Under the pieces are notes generated by a model. That model ran no database searches. It was not told where the DNA came from and saw only the letters and a list, made by a program, of their open reading frames with translations. A stretch of 64,000 bases of DNA from Streptomyces sp. NBC_01314 (lineage in GTDB: Bacteria > Actinomycetota > Actinomycetes > Streptomycetales > Streptomycetaceae). Below, piece after piece: positions 7,260 through 15,876 of the stretch. Position numbers and translations under genes: made by a program. Where the stretch lies: the NCBI RefSeq assembly GCF_041435215.1, contig NZ_CP108394.1:3162001-3226000 (forward strand), written 5' to 3'. How positions within the stretch are numbered: the first letter of the stretch is position 1; each line of letters opens with the position of its first letter.

Positions 7260-10109
7260 TCATAAAGAGAGCTGGACGTGCACACCCAGCCAGCCAACCG
7301 CCTTCAAGTCACGGACGAGCCACTCATAGGCAAGCTCAGTCGCCGGGCGGGATGAGCCAGTGGACAGTTCGCGATCTACGTAGTAGGGCCGATGGAAGTT
7401 CGTCTTGGAACCGACCGGCCCACCGGGGAACGGCGAGGTAGGGCCGAACCCCGGCTCGGTCCACAGGTCCAGGTCCACCTCAGGTGGGTCATTGCGGCGC
7501 CCTGCGGCCTTGGGACGGAGGGTATGGATCAAGCCGCTGTGCGACCCGTCCGTGTCGTCCTCCGGCATGACCACCATGCCTTCGGCGCTCACGGGCAGGG
7601 CGCTGTACAGGCCCAGCGCAGGGGCGAGGGACGGGAAGTTCAGTTCGACCAGCTGTCGGTAGCCGATGAGGGCGTCTCGCAGAATCTGTCTGGTGATCCT
7701 CAGCGTCAGCAACGGGGAGTACCCCTGCCACATCCGTCCACGCCGCGGGATTTCCTGATCCGGTTCGCCGTACGGTCTGCGCAGCACCTCGTCGGTAACA
7801 CCGGCCAGCTGGGAGTGCATCCACCGGATGTCCGCCGAGTCGTAGGTGTAGCCAGCAACTTGATGGGTGTACCGCACGGATGTCCGCACGTGCTCCATCA
7901 TCGCCTCGACTCGCCGGCGCACTTCAGGCACAGAGACGCCATCGCGGGGCACGTTTCCCTGGCGGAGTCGCTGCGCAAGGTGCCACAGCCGCTCATGGGC
8001 CAACGGAGAATCCGGCGGCACCAGAAGAGCACCACGTCGGACTACACGCTCAAGGGGCTCGCGGATCCGACCGCGGGCCCACTCCCACCTGCCCAGCGGA
8101 TCTCCGGGAAAGAGGTGCTGACTCCACCATCGCCATTCGGGGTCTTCACGGTTCGACGGGTGTGAGGCCAGTGGAGTCACCGCGGGCGGCTCGGAGGAGT
8201 ATCTCGACGGAGAGATGGCCAGCCAGCCCTCCTTCGCCCACACTCCCCACCGAGGCAGCCGTCCATCCCGCATATCAACAAGCGAGCCGCTCAGCGGACC
8301 GAAACCCTCAACAAGGGCCTCGAGCGCCTCCCGCAGCCAAGTGCCTGCGATTTCAGCGGTTCGGAGTTCGTCGTCCGCCCGGCCCAGTCGGGCGATGGCG
8401 GTCCTGGCCCTGTCTTCAGCCTCGCGCATGCCATGGTGTTGCTTCTTGCCCCGGGCGATCTCGTCGAACGTCCAGGAAGCGGCCGCAGGGTTGGCCCGAG
8501 CAAGGCGGAGCATAAGGTTCTCCGCTTCGTCCGGGGCACTCGCGCTCACGGCGAACGCGATCGCGTAGCGCCACCGGGGGAAAGCGTCGGCAGTGACGAT
8601 CTCCTCCGGCAGTACGGAGCCCTTGCGCAGGGCCTGGGCGCCGAAGTGCTGCTCGAAGACAGGCAGGGCGAAGCGGAGGCCCGCAGCTTCCTGGACGACC
8701 AGACCGGTGTCGGTCAGCTCCCACACCTCGGCTTCATGCCCGAAGTGCTGAGCGGGGACTGAACCGCCGGCATTCAGGACGTGTACGGCGAGACGAGCAA
8801 GGCGGTCCCAGGTCTGTGAGGTTGGGGAACCCTTGCGCCGTCCTTTGATGACGGACGCGGCCAGACCGGACAGCAGCTCCAGGCTGGACACCCGTGCGTC
8901 TTCACCGGCCAGGAGGCGGGAGGCGACGGACAGGGCTTGAAGGGGGCTGGTCAGCAGGTCCTGTACTTCTCGCTCTTCGAAAAGCATGCGCGCGTCGTCG
9001 CCGATCACAAGGTCCAGAAGTTCCGCGCCTCTCCGCACTGACCACGGGGCGACCTCGTGCACCACAGCCCTGCCCAGCTCGATTCCAGGTCTGCACGTGG
9101 CGAGAATCCGGGCGGTCGGGTGGGCGGCCAGCAAGAGCCTGGCCTCGTACAGGAGCTGTGCAACCTGCTCGGGTGAGATCCGATCGAGATCGTCGATCAC
9201 GATACGTCCGAGTCCACTCGCCGGCTCGCCGCCCGCGCGTGTGATGGCATCCAGCAGATCTGGAACGGCCTTGCCCGCATCCACCCATACAGGGATCACG
9301 ACATCGGGGTCACCCGCTGCCTCGCGGAGCCCTTCCCGCAACCAACTCTCGGCTTCCTCACTCTTGCCGGCTCCCATGGGCGCGACCAGAACCGCCAGAG
9401 TGCCGACGGGGACAGTCACCACCGGCAGTGAGGACTTGTCAGCCCAGTCCAGAACGGCATCGGCACGCTCCTCGGGCACAAGGCTCAGTCGTGCCTCACG
9501 GCGGTGCTGCGAGGCACGGGCTGCATCAGTGAGGGCATCTGACCTGGGCTTGTGTCCGGCGGACACGGCGTCGAGCAAATGTGCGAGGACGTCACCGGAG
9601 GTGACGGCACCGGCGTAGGTACGGCGGATGGAGTCGTACCGATCCAGGTAGCGGCACAGCTGGTCGTGGTGCCACACCGCCCAGCCCTTGAGCCCAAGGC
9701 GTGCCGCATACGTGGACACGAATTGCTCAATCCGAGCAATGCCTCCGCTGCCCGGCACGGGAGTCAGGATCACATTGGTGGTGAAGATCAGATACTCGGG
9801 CAGCCGCTCCCGCTTCGAAGTCGGGCTCAGCCACGCTTCGAATTCCTCTTTGACCTGCCCCTTCAGCCACGAGACAGCATCCTGGGGCTGTTGATCCGTG
9901 CGCTGCCGGAACTTGGCCTGCACGACCCCGTAGCCGTCCCATGCCTCAAGCTCGCTCGGATAGGGCACCCGCCCCTCGAACGTTGCCTCACGCCCGCCGT
10001 CCTTGCCGTCCCCGAAGGCGGAGACGCCCGGCCCGAGGATCTCCTGGGCCAGGGCCTGCGACACGTGCTCGAACTCCCGGGTGCTCAGCCCGCTGAGGTT
10101 GTAATCCAC
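7260..10109 (-). CDS. Mrr-like nuclease fused to a STAND-type P-loop NTPase (candidate antiphage protein)
   Basis: Residues 1-110 form an Mrr-type PD-(D/E)XK domain: FGDGKDGGREATF (Asp37 and Glu41) and YGVVQAKF, where Gln64-x-Lys66 is the QxK variant typical of Mrr nucleases. A P-loop NTPase follows, with Walker A APMGAGKSE at about 243-251, Walker B IVIDDLDR at 303-310, and ILATCRPG near 336, which resembles the sensor strand of STAND/NACHT ATPases. About 550 further residues have no recognised repeat and could be the ligand-sensing part. This layout (nuclease, NTPase, long sensor) is that of Avs-like immune proteins that degrade DNA on recognising phage proteins. Defence is inference; an Mrr-NTPase restriction factor is the alternative. 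Island location supports the idea. Confidence 0.75.
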   Translation of the reverse strand: MDYNLSGLSTREFEHVSQALAQEILGPGVSAFGDGKDGGREATFEGRVPYPSELEAWDGYGVVQAKFRQRTDQQPQDAVSWLKGQVKEEFEAWLSPTSKRERLPEYLIFTTNVILTPVPGSGGIARIEQFVSTYAARLGLKGWAVWHHDQLCRYLDRYDSIRRTYAGAVTSGDVLAHLLDAVSAGHKPRSDALTDAARASQHRREARLSLVPEERADAVLDWADKSSLPVVTVPVGTLAVLVAPMGAGKSEEAESWLREGLREAAGDPDVVIPVWVDAGKAVPDLLDAITRAGGEPASGLGRIVIDDLDRISPEQVAQLLYEARLLLAAHPTARILATCRPGIELGRAVVHEVAPWSVRRGAELLDLVIGDDARMLFEEREVQDLLTSPLQALSVASRLLAGEDARVSSLELLSGLAASVIKGRRKGSPTSQTWDRLARLAVHVLNAGGSVPAQHFGHEAEVWELTDTGLVVQEAAGLRFALPVFEQHFGAQALRKGSVLPEEIVTADAFPRWRYAIAFAVSASAPDEAENLMLRLARANPAAASWTFDEIARGKKQHHGMREAEDRARTAIARLGRADDELRTAEIAGTWLREALEALVEGFGPLSGSLVDMRDGRLPRWGVWAKEGWLAISPSRYSSEPPAVTPLASHPSNREDPEWRWWSQHLFPGDPLGRWEWARGRIREPLERVVRRGALLVPPDSPLAHERLWHLAQRLRQGNVPRDGVSVPEVRRRVEAMMEHVRTSVRYTHQVAGYTYDSADIRWMHSQLAGVTDEVLRRPYGEPDQEIPRRGRMWQGYSPLLTLRITRQILRDALIGYRQLVELNFPSLAPALGLYSALPVSAEGMVVMPEDDTDGSHSGLIHTLRPKAAGRRNDPPEVDLDLWTEPGFGPTSPFPGGPVGSKTNFHRPYYVDRELSTGSSRPATELAYEWLVRDLKAVGWLGVHVQLSL

Positions 10110-10332
10110 CCCGCCATGATGCCGCTGCGGCTATCTCCCGACCGCCCAACGGAACTTTTTCCCCGGCCGGGCCTCTGCGACCACGCCGATTCACGTGGCT
10201 TGACCAGCCCAGCAACACGCCTGACAGTCCATCAGAACGAGCGTCAAATGAGCGTCACGAGCGTCACTTCAGCGTCAAGATATCGCCCGTAACGCCCACA
10301 CCGCACATAATGCGCACGCACAAAACCCCAGG

Positions 10333-11661
10333 TCAGGAGCCCTTTGCCACCGGCTCAAGGATGGCAACGCACTCCACATGGTGCGTCATCGGAAACAGAT
10401 CGAACGCCCGCAGCGTCCGCACCCGATATCCACCCTCCTTGAAGTACCCCAGATCCCGCGCCAGCGCGGCCGGGTCGCAGGCCACGTACGCGATCCGGCG
10501 CGCCCCCAGCGACGACATGTGCTGGACGGTCTTCTTGCCCGCCCCGGCCCGCGGCGGATCCAGGACGATCAGGTCGACCTCGGAAATACCTGTCTTCGGC
10601 AGCACCGCCTCGACCTTGCCCTGTTCGATCCGGACCCGGTCGAAGGCGGCGAGGTTGTGCCGGGCGTCCTCGACGGCACGCTTGCCGGACTCGATGCCGA
10701 GGACTGCACCCTTGTCGCCGACGCGGTCGGCGAGGGCGCCCGCGAACAGGCCGACGCCGCAGTAGAGGTCGAGGGCCATGTCACCCTTGCGCGGGAGCAG
10801 GCCCTGCATGACCGCCTTCATCAGCGTTTCCGCCGCCATCGGGTGGACCTGCCAGAAGCCGCCGCTGCCGACCCGGTACGTACGGCCGTCGGCGCGCTCG
10901 CGGACGAACGCGCGGCCGTGGACGCGGTGGATGCCACCGTCGTGCTCCTCGACGCGCATGACGGAGACAGGCTTGTCGAGCTCGACCAGGGGCAGACGGG
11001 CGCCCGGCTTCGGCTCCAGGATGACCATGCGGTCCTGGGATCCGGTCGCGGCGATCGCGTCGACGGACTCCATCCCGGCCCAGTCGCGCTGTTCGATGCC
11101 CAGCTCGCTGATGCCGGCCGCCGCGATCATGCAGTGCTCGATCGGCTCGACCTCGTGCGAACGGTGGCGCCGCAGCCCGGCGTTGCCGTCCGCGTCCACC
11201 GCGTACTGCACCCTCGTACGCCACTGAGGCACCTCGCCCGGCGGCAGCTTGTCGCCCTCGGCCGGCATCACCGTGCCGTCCCAGCCGGCCTCCTCCGGGG
11301 TCAGGCCGGCAAGCCGCTTCAGCTGTTCGGCGACGACCTCGCCCTTGAGGCGGCGCTGTGCGCCCGGCTTGGCGTGCTGCCAGTCGCAGCCGCCGCAGCG
11401 GCCGGGGCCGGCGTAGGGGCAGGGGGCCTCGACGCGGTCCTTGGAGGCCGACAGGACCGAGACGGCGTCCGCCCGCAGGAAGCGCGCGCCCTCCTCACCG
11501 TCGGTCACACGGGCCACGACCCGCTCGCCGGGCAGCGCGTGCCGGACGAAGAGGACCTGGCCCTCGGACGTACGCGCGACGCAGTGGCCGCCGTGGGCGA
11601 CGGGGCCGACCTCGACCTCGTACTCCTCTCCCACCAGCGATGTCTTGGGTTCTTCCTGCAT
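10333..11661 (-). CDS. TRAM-domain class I SAM-dependent RNA methyltransferase (TrmA/RlmD-like)
   Basis: This 442-aa enzyme probably methylates a uracil at C5 in rRNA or tRNA. It opens with a TRAM beta-barrel (residues 8-65), continues with a cysteine cluster (CPYAGPGRCGGCDWQH) suggestive of an iron-sulfur site, and ends with a Rossmann methyltransferase domain: DLYCGVGLFAG for SAM binding, LDPPRAGAGKKTV, and the catalytic cysteine in YVACDPAALARDL. I choose the ATG at 11661 over longer open sequence because the TRAM domain starts immediately. The last 11 codons lie left of the attR core and were probably supplied by the integrated element; they differ from the displaced original end at 505-575. 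Confidence 0.9.
   Translation of the reverse strand: MQEEPKTSLVGEEYEVEVGPVAHGGHCVARTSEGQVLFVRHALPGERVVARVTDGEEGARFLRADAVSVLSASKDRVEAPCPYAGPGRCGGCDWQHAKPGAQRRLKGEVVAEQLKRLAGLTPEEAGWDGTVMPAEGDKLPPGEVPQWRTRVQYAVDADGNAGLRRHRSHEVEPIEHCMIAAAGISELGIEQRDWAGMESVDAIAATGSQDRMVILEPKPGARLPLVELDKPVSVMRVEEHDGGIHRVHGRAFVRERADGRTYRVGSGGFWQVHPMAAETLMKAVMQGLLPRKGDMALDLYCGVGLFAGALADRVGDKGAVLGIESGKRAVEDARHNLAAFDRVRIEQGKVEAVLPKTGISEVDLIVLDPPRAGAGKKTVQHMSSLGARRIAYVACDPAALARDLGYFKEGGYRVRTLRAFDLFPMTHHVECVAILEPVAKGS
10367..10395. repeat. Right attachment-site repeat (attR-like)
   Basis: This is the direct-repeat partner of 538-566, with 28 of 29 bases identical, lying within the last codons of the complete methyltransferase gene. 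To its left is element-derived sequence encoding the substitute C-terminus; to its right is the chromosomal body of the gene. Confidence 0.75.
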
Positions 11662-11794
11662 GGTGGGGTGACTCCAGAAGAGAGAAAAGCGGAACGGCCG
11701 GACAACAGCCCACCAGTCTACGTGGGTGCCGTCCGACCGTTGACCACGAGCGGCGACCCGCGCCTGCCCGCGCTCGGCCCAGGGGGCCCGAACC

Positions 11795-13879
11795 TCAGCC
11801 CTTGCTGCCCGAGGACTCCTTCGACGACTCCGAGGACGTCTTGGACGACTCCTTCGGCCGCTCTTGCGCCGGTCCACGCCGAACCGATCCCGGCGCGCTC
11901 CACTCCTGCCGCTTGCGCGCCCGTCGCTTGGCGACCTCGGAGGACTCCAGCTGGTAGGGCACGGAGGTCACCATGACACCCGGCGTGAAGAGCAGCCGCC
12001 CCTTGAGCCGGAGTGCGCTCTGGTTGTGCAGCAACTGCTCGTACCAGTGGCCGACCACGTACTCGGGGATGATCACCGACACCGCGTCGCGCGGGGACTC
12101 CTTGCGCAGCCCCTTGACGTACTCGATGACCGGCCGGGTGACCTCGCGGTACGGCGAGTCGAGGACCTTCAGCGGTACGTCGATGCCGCGCCGGGTCCAT
12201 TCCTCCTGGAGCGCCTTGGTCTCGGCCGGGTCGACGTTGACGCTGAGCGCCTCCAGGGTGTGGGAGCGCATCAGCTTGGCGTAGGCGAGGGCGCGCAGGG
12301 TGGGGCGGTGGATCCTGGAGATCAGCACCACAGAGTGGACCCTCGACGGCCGGACGACGTCGTCGCTCGGGCCGTCCGGCGCGGCAATCTCCGCGGCGAC
12401 CCGGTCGTAGTGCTTACGGATGGCCGTCATCGTCGCGTAGAAGATCACCATGCCGAGCAGCGCGACCCAGGCGCCGTGCGTGAACTTGGTGCCCAGGACG
12501 ACGATCAGGACCAGCCCGGTGAAGAAGGCACCGAAGGTGTTGATCGCGCGGGAGCGGATCATGCGGCGGCGCTTGGCCGGGTTCTTCTCGGTGCGCAGAT
12601 GGCGGTTCCAGTGCCGGACCATGCCCGTCTGGCTGAGTGTGAAGGAGACGAACACCCCGACGATGTACAGCTGGATCAGGCGCGTGGAGTCGGCGCCGTA
12701 GATCCACACCAGGAGCACGGCGGCGCCCGCGAGGAGCACGATGCCGTTGGAGAAGGCGAGCCGGTCGCCGCGGGTGTGCAGCTGGCGCGGGAGGTAGCGG
12801 TCCTGCGCGAGGATCGAACCGAGCAGCGGGAAGCCGTTGTACGCGGTGTTCGCGGCCAGGAAGAGGACCAGCGCGGTCGCGGCGGCCAGCACGACGAAGA
12901 AGAACGTGCCGTCACCGAAGACGGCGGCGGCGACCTGGGAGATCACCGGGTTCTGGACGTAGGAGTCACCGACCGGGGAGCCGTCGCGCAGCAGGTCGAC
13001 GGCCGGGTTCTCGGCCATCCGCACCTTGGTGGCCATGGCGAGGACGATGATGCCGCAGAACATGGTGACCGCGAGCAGGCCCATCGCGGCGAGCGTGGTC
13101 GCCGCGTTCTTCGACTTGGGCTTGCGGAAGGCGGGGACGCCGTTGGAGATGGCCTCGACGCCGGTGAGCGCGGCACAGCCGGAGGAGAAGGCGCGCAACA
13201 GCAGGAAGACCAGGGCGAAGCCGGCGAGACCCTGGTGCTCGGCCTTGATCTCCAGGCCCGCGGTGGGTGCCTTCATGGTCTCGTCGAGGATCAGGCCCCG
13301 GAACGCGCCCCAGGCGATCATCACGAAGACGCCGACGACGAAGACGTACGTCGGGATCGCGAAGAGCTTCCCGGACTCCTTCACCCCGCGCAGGTTCATC
13401 AGCGTGAGCAGCACGATGATGCCGATCGCGCACAGCACCTTGTGCTCGACGACGAAGGGGACGGCCGAGCCGAGGTTCTCCACACCGGAGGAGATCGACA
13501 CGGCGACGGTGAGGACGTAGTCGACGAGGAGCGCGCTGGCGACGGTGAGGCCGGCCTTGGGGCCGAGGTTGGTGTTCGCCACCTCGTAGTCGCCGCCGCC
13601 GCTCGGATACGCGTGCACGTTCTGCCGGTAGGACGCCACGACGGTGAACATCAGCACGACGACCGCGACGGCGATCCAGGGGCTGAAGTGGTAGGCCGAC
13701 ACGCCCGCGATGGAGAGGACCAGCAGCACCTCTCCGGGTGCGTACGCCACGGACGAGAGCGGGTCGGAGGCGAAGACGGGGAGTGCGATGCGCTTCGGCA
13801 GGAGCGTTTCGCCCAGCCGGTCGCTGCGCAGGGCGCGCCCGATCAGGATCCGTTTGGGCACGTCGGTCAGTTTGGACAC
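11795..13879 (-). CDS. APC-superfamily permease
   Basis: A polytopic inner-membrane transporter of 694 residues. Hydrophobic segments recur from about 40 to 490, with the APC signature region LPVFASDPLSSVAYAPGEVL in the first segment and GGGDYEVANTNLGPKAGL in the third. The last 190 residues are cytosolic and end in a Ser/Lys-rich tail. Substrate is probably an amino acid or polyamine; because the neighbours are TrkA-like potassium-uptake regulators, potassium transport is also possible. I place the start at the GTG at 13879 (protein beginning MSKLTDVPKRIL), as the upstream open frame reads as non-coding. It is divergent from the TrkA pair. Confidence 0.85.
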   Translation of the reverse strand: MSKLTDVPKRILIGRALRSDRLGETLLPKRIALPVFASDPLSSVAYAPGEVLLVLSIAGVSAYHFSPWIAVAVVVLMFTVVASYRQNVHAYPSGGGDYEVANTNLGPKAGLTVASALLVDYVLTVAVSISSGVENLGSAVPFVVEHKVLCAIGIIVLLTLMNLRGVKESGKLFAIPTYVFVVGVFVMIAWGAFRGLILDETMKAPTAGLEIKAEHQGLAGFALVFLLLRAFSSGCAALTGVEAISNGVPAFRKPKSKNAATTLAAMGLLAVTMFCGIIVLAMATKVRMAENPAVDLLRDGSPVGDSYVQNPVISQVAAAVFGDGTFFFVVLAAATALVLFLAANTAYNGFPLLGSILAQDRYLPRQLHTRGDRLAFSNGIVLLAGAAVLLVWIYGADSTRLIQLYIVGVFVSFTLSQTGMVRHWNRHLRTEKNPAKRRRMIRSRAINTFGAFFTGLVLIVVLGTKFTHGAWVALLGMVIFYATMTAIRKHYDRVAAEIAAPDGPSDDVVRPSRVHSVVLISRIHRPTLRALAYAKLMRSHTLEALSVNVDPAETKALQEEWTRRGIDVPLKVLDSPYREVTRPVIEYVKGLRKESPRDAVSVIIPEYVVGHWYEQLLHNQSALRLKGRLLFTPGVMVTSVPYQLESSEVAKRRARKRQEWSAPGSVRRGPAQERPKESSKTSSESSKESSGSKG

Positions 13880-14022
13880 GCTGAGGATCGTAAGCGCCCC
13901 GACTGGTTCTGGGCACATCCGGGTGAAATCCCGGCGGGCCCCGGGGTGAAATCCGTCCGACGTCGACTGCGAAGTGCGTCACGTCACGCATCCTCCGGTC
14001 TGATGGGCGGCGTCCTCACGTC

Positions 14023-14113
14023 TATATGACGAATCTCGTATATGACGAATCCCGTGACGTTCTCGTCGACTCCCGTGACGTTCTCGTCGACTTTCGTATC
14101 GTTCTCGTCCACC
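14023..14113. repeat. Short tandem repeats upstream of the TrkA genes
   Basis: Two copies of TATGACGAATCYCG are followed by two exact copies of the 20-base CCCGTGACGTTCTCGTCGAC and a third decayed copy. Unit length is 21 bases, a whole number of codons, so the repeat reads as heptapeptides in every frame (for example PVTFSST). It lies between the divergent permease and TrkA genes and may overlap their promoters. Confidence 0.65.
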
Positions 14114-14131
14114 TCACCCTCTGGAGACCCC

Positions 14132-14242
14132 ATGCAGGCCGCGACCGCGGAGCTGATCGGCGCTCTCGTCTCCCTCGTCGGACTCGGCGTCCTGACGGGG
14201 ATCAGCGTCCGCCGGATCAGCCGACGTCGTCCCACAATGTGA
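14132..14242 (+). CDS. Possible 36-aa single-span membrane peptide
   Basis: The ATG at 14132 is preceded by GGAG at good spacing. The peptide consists of a short start (MQAATAEL), one hydrophobic segment (IGALVSLVGLGVLTGI) and a basic end (SVRRISRRRPTM), the layout of a small inner-membrane protein with its C-terminus inside. It lies 118 bases before the first TrkA gene on the same strand. Small hydrophobic subunits accompany several potassium transporters, so a role there is conceivable, but the evidence is only composition and ribosome-binding site. Confidence 0.45.
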   Translation: MQAATAELIGALVSLVGLGVLTGISVRRISRRRPTM

Positions 14243-14360
14243 CCCGCGACTGCACGGGGGTGCCCCCGGTGGACCGCACGTGTGTAGCTTGGGCGACGGT
14301 CTGAGACCCTGTTTTCGACGTTTCGGCTGAACAGTAGCTATTGACACCGGAAGGACGGTC

Positions 14361-15032
14361 GTGCACATCGTCATCATGGGCTGCGGGCGAGTGGGTTCCA
14401 CCCTCGCCCAGACCCTGGAGCAACAGGGGCACACGGTCGCCGTGATCGACCTGGACCCCACGGCCTTCCGTCGTCTGGGCTCGGGGTTCGGCGGCCGACG
14501 CGTCACCGGGGTCGGCTTCGACCGCGACACCCTGCGTGAGGCGGGCATCGAGGAGGCTGGCGCGTTCGCCGCCGTCTCCAGCGGTGACAACTCGAACATC
14601 ATCGCCGCCAGGGTCGCCCGCGAGATGTTCGGCATCGAGAACGTGGCGGCGCGGATCTACGACCCCCGCCGCGCCGAGGTCTACCAGCGCCTGGGCATCC
14701 CGACGGTCGCCACGGTCCGCTGGACCGCCGACCAGATGCTCCGTCGGCTGCTGCCCTCCGGGGCGGAACCGCTGTGGCGCGACCCCACCGGCGGTGTCCA
14801 GCTCGCCGAGGTGCACGCCTCGTCGGCCTGGGTGGGTCACAAGATCAGCAGGATGCAGGAGGAGACCGGCGTCCGCGTCGCCTTCCTCACCCGCCTGGGT
14901 GAGGCGGTTCTGCCGACCTCCCAGACGGTGCTGCAGGAGGGCGACCTCGTGCACGTGATGATGCGGACGGACGACGTGGAAAAGGTCGAGGCGTCCTTCG
15001 CCGAGGGCCCCGACGATGAGGGCGGTCACTGA
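14361..15032 (+). CDS. TrkA-family potassium uptake regulatory protein, first of a pair
   Basis: A 223-aa cytosolic RCK protein. It begins directly with a nucleotide-binding Rossmann fold (MHIVIMGCGRVGSTLAQTL, with the acidic VIDLD at the end of strand 2), and an RCK_C-like domain occupies about 140-215 (GGVQLAEVHA to GDLVHVMM). Such proteins gate potassium channels or transporters in response to NAD(H), ATP or c-di-AMP. The GTG start at 14361 is the first codon of the fold. Its stop overlaps the start of the second TrkA protein by one base, so the two are co-translated and probably assemble together. Confidence 0.9.
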   Translation: MHIVIMGCGRVGSTLAQTLEQQGHTVAVIDLDPTAFRRLGSGFGGRRVTGVGFDRDTLREAGIEEAGAFAAVSSGDNSNIIAARVAREMFGIENVAARIYDPRRAEVYQRLGIPTVATVRWTADQMLRRLLPSGAEPLWRDPTGGVQLAEVHASSAWVGHKISRMQEETGVRVAFLTRLGEAVLPTSQTVLQEGDLVHVMMRTDDVEKVEASFAEGPDDEGGH

Positions 15033-15709
15033 TGAGGGTCGCCATTGCCGGAGCCGGCGCGGTCGGTCGCTCGATCGCGGGCGAACTGCTGGAGAACGGT
15101 CACGAGATCCTGCTCATCGACAAGGCGCCGACCGCCATCTCGGTCGAGCGCGTCCCCCAGGCGGAGTGGCTGCTGGCCGACGCCTGCGAGATCACGTCCC
15201 TGGACGAGGCGGCGCTCCAGCGCTGCAACGTCGTCATCGCCGCGACCGGCGACGACAAGGTCAACCTGGTCGTCTCCCTGCTGGCGAAGACGGAGTACGG
15301 CGTTCCGCGCGTCGTCGCCCGTGTCAACAACCCCAAGAACGAGTGGCTTTTCAACGAGTCCTGGGGTGTGGACGTGGCCGTGTCGACCCCCCGGCTGATG
15401 TCGGCCCTGGTCGAGGAGGCCGTCAGCGTCGGTGACCTGGTCCGGCTCCTGCGTTTCAGCCACGGCGACGCGAACCTGGTCGAGCTGACCCTGCCGCCCG
15501 AGTCGGCCCTGGCCGGCACGCAGGTGGGCGAGGTCGAGTGGCCGGAGGACACCTCCCTGGTCACGATCATCCGCGGTACCCGGGTTCTCACCCCCACGGC
15601 GGAGGACTCCCTGGAGGCGGGCGACGAGCTGCTCTTCGTGGCCGCCCAGGCCCGCGAGGAACAGCTGGAGGATCTCCTGTCGGTCCGCCGCGAGGACGCG
15701 ACGAGCTGA
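15032..15709 (+). CDS. TrkA-family potassium uptake regulatory protein, second of a pair
   Basis: A 225-aa RCK protein with the Rossmann motif GAGAVGRSIAGELLENGH and LLIDKAP, and a C-terminal RCK_C domain (NLVELTLPPESALAGTQVGE to GDELLFVA). The ATG overlaps the previous stop (TGATG). The pair resembles the CeoB/CeoC-type arrangement of actinobacteria. The membrane partner is not certain; the divergent APC permease at 11795-13879 is the only transporter nearby. A strong terminator follows at 15729-15760. Confidence 0.9.
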   Translation: MRVAIAGAGAVGRSIAGELLENGHEILLIDKAPTAISVERVPQAEWLLADACEITSLDEAALQRCNVVIAATGDDKVNLVVSLLAKTEYGVPRVVARVNNPKNEWLFNESWGVDVAVSTPRLMSALVEEAVSVGDLVRLLRFSHGDANLVELTLPPESALAGTQVGEVEWPEDTSLVTIIRGTRVLTPTAEDSLEAGDELLFVAAQAREEQLEDLLSVRREDATS

Positions 15710-15728
15710 CGCGCGGGTTACGACGACG

Positions 15729-15760
15729 AAAGGGCGCCCCGAGAACTCGGGGCGCCCTTT
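15729..15760. terminator. Strong hairpin terminator
   Basis: A perfect 15-bp stem (AAAGGGCGCCCCGAG and its complement) with a two-base centre lies 20 bases after the second TrkA stop. The A/T ends give a U-run in both directions, but the next minus-strand gene ends at 15877, so it could serve both. Confidence 0.85.
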
Positions 15761-15876
15761 CCGTACCTGGCCCGTCTCCGTACCCGGCCCGTCCGGCGAT
15801 CGAGGACGAGGCCGTCCCAACCGAAAGCGGGGGCCTGGGGCGCAGCCTCCAAGGAGGCCCGCGCCCACACCGGGTG

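Larger units (their letters stand above)
538..10395. mobile_element. Integrative element of about 9.9 kb inserted in the 3' end of an RNA methyltransferase gene
   Basis: The element is delimited by a 29-bp direct repeat with one mismatch, encodes a tyrosine integrase (3601-4689) and an adjacent excisionase (4750-4956), and leaves a severed gene end on one side (505-575) and a reconstituted complete gene on the other (10333-11661). Cargo: an AbiEii-type toxin pair, a 482-aa unknown protein, a recombinase-like protein, a PD-(D/E)XK nuclease and an Mrr-STAND NTPase. I see no replication initiator, FtsK/TraB translocase or relaxase, so it is probably not self-transmissible; it resembles a small defence island. 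The integrase sits in the middle rather than next to an end, which is unusual for phage-type islands. Confidence 0.75.
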
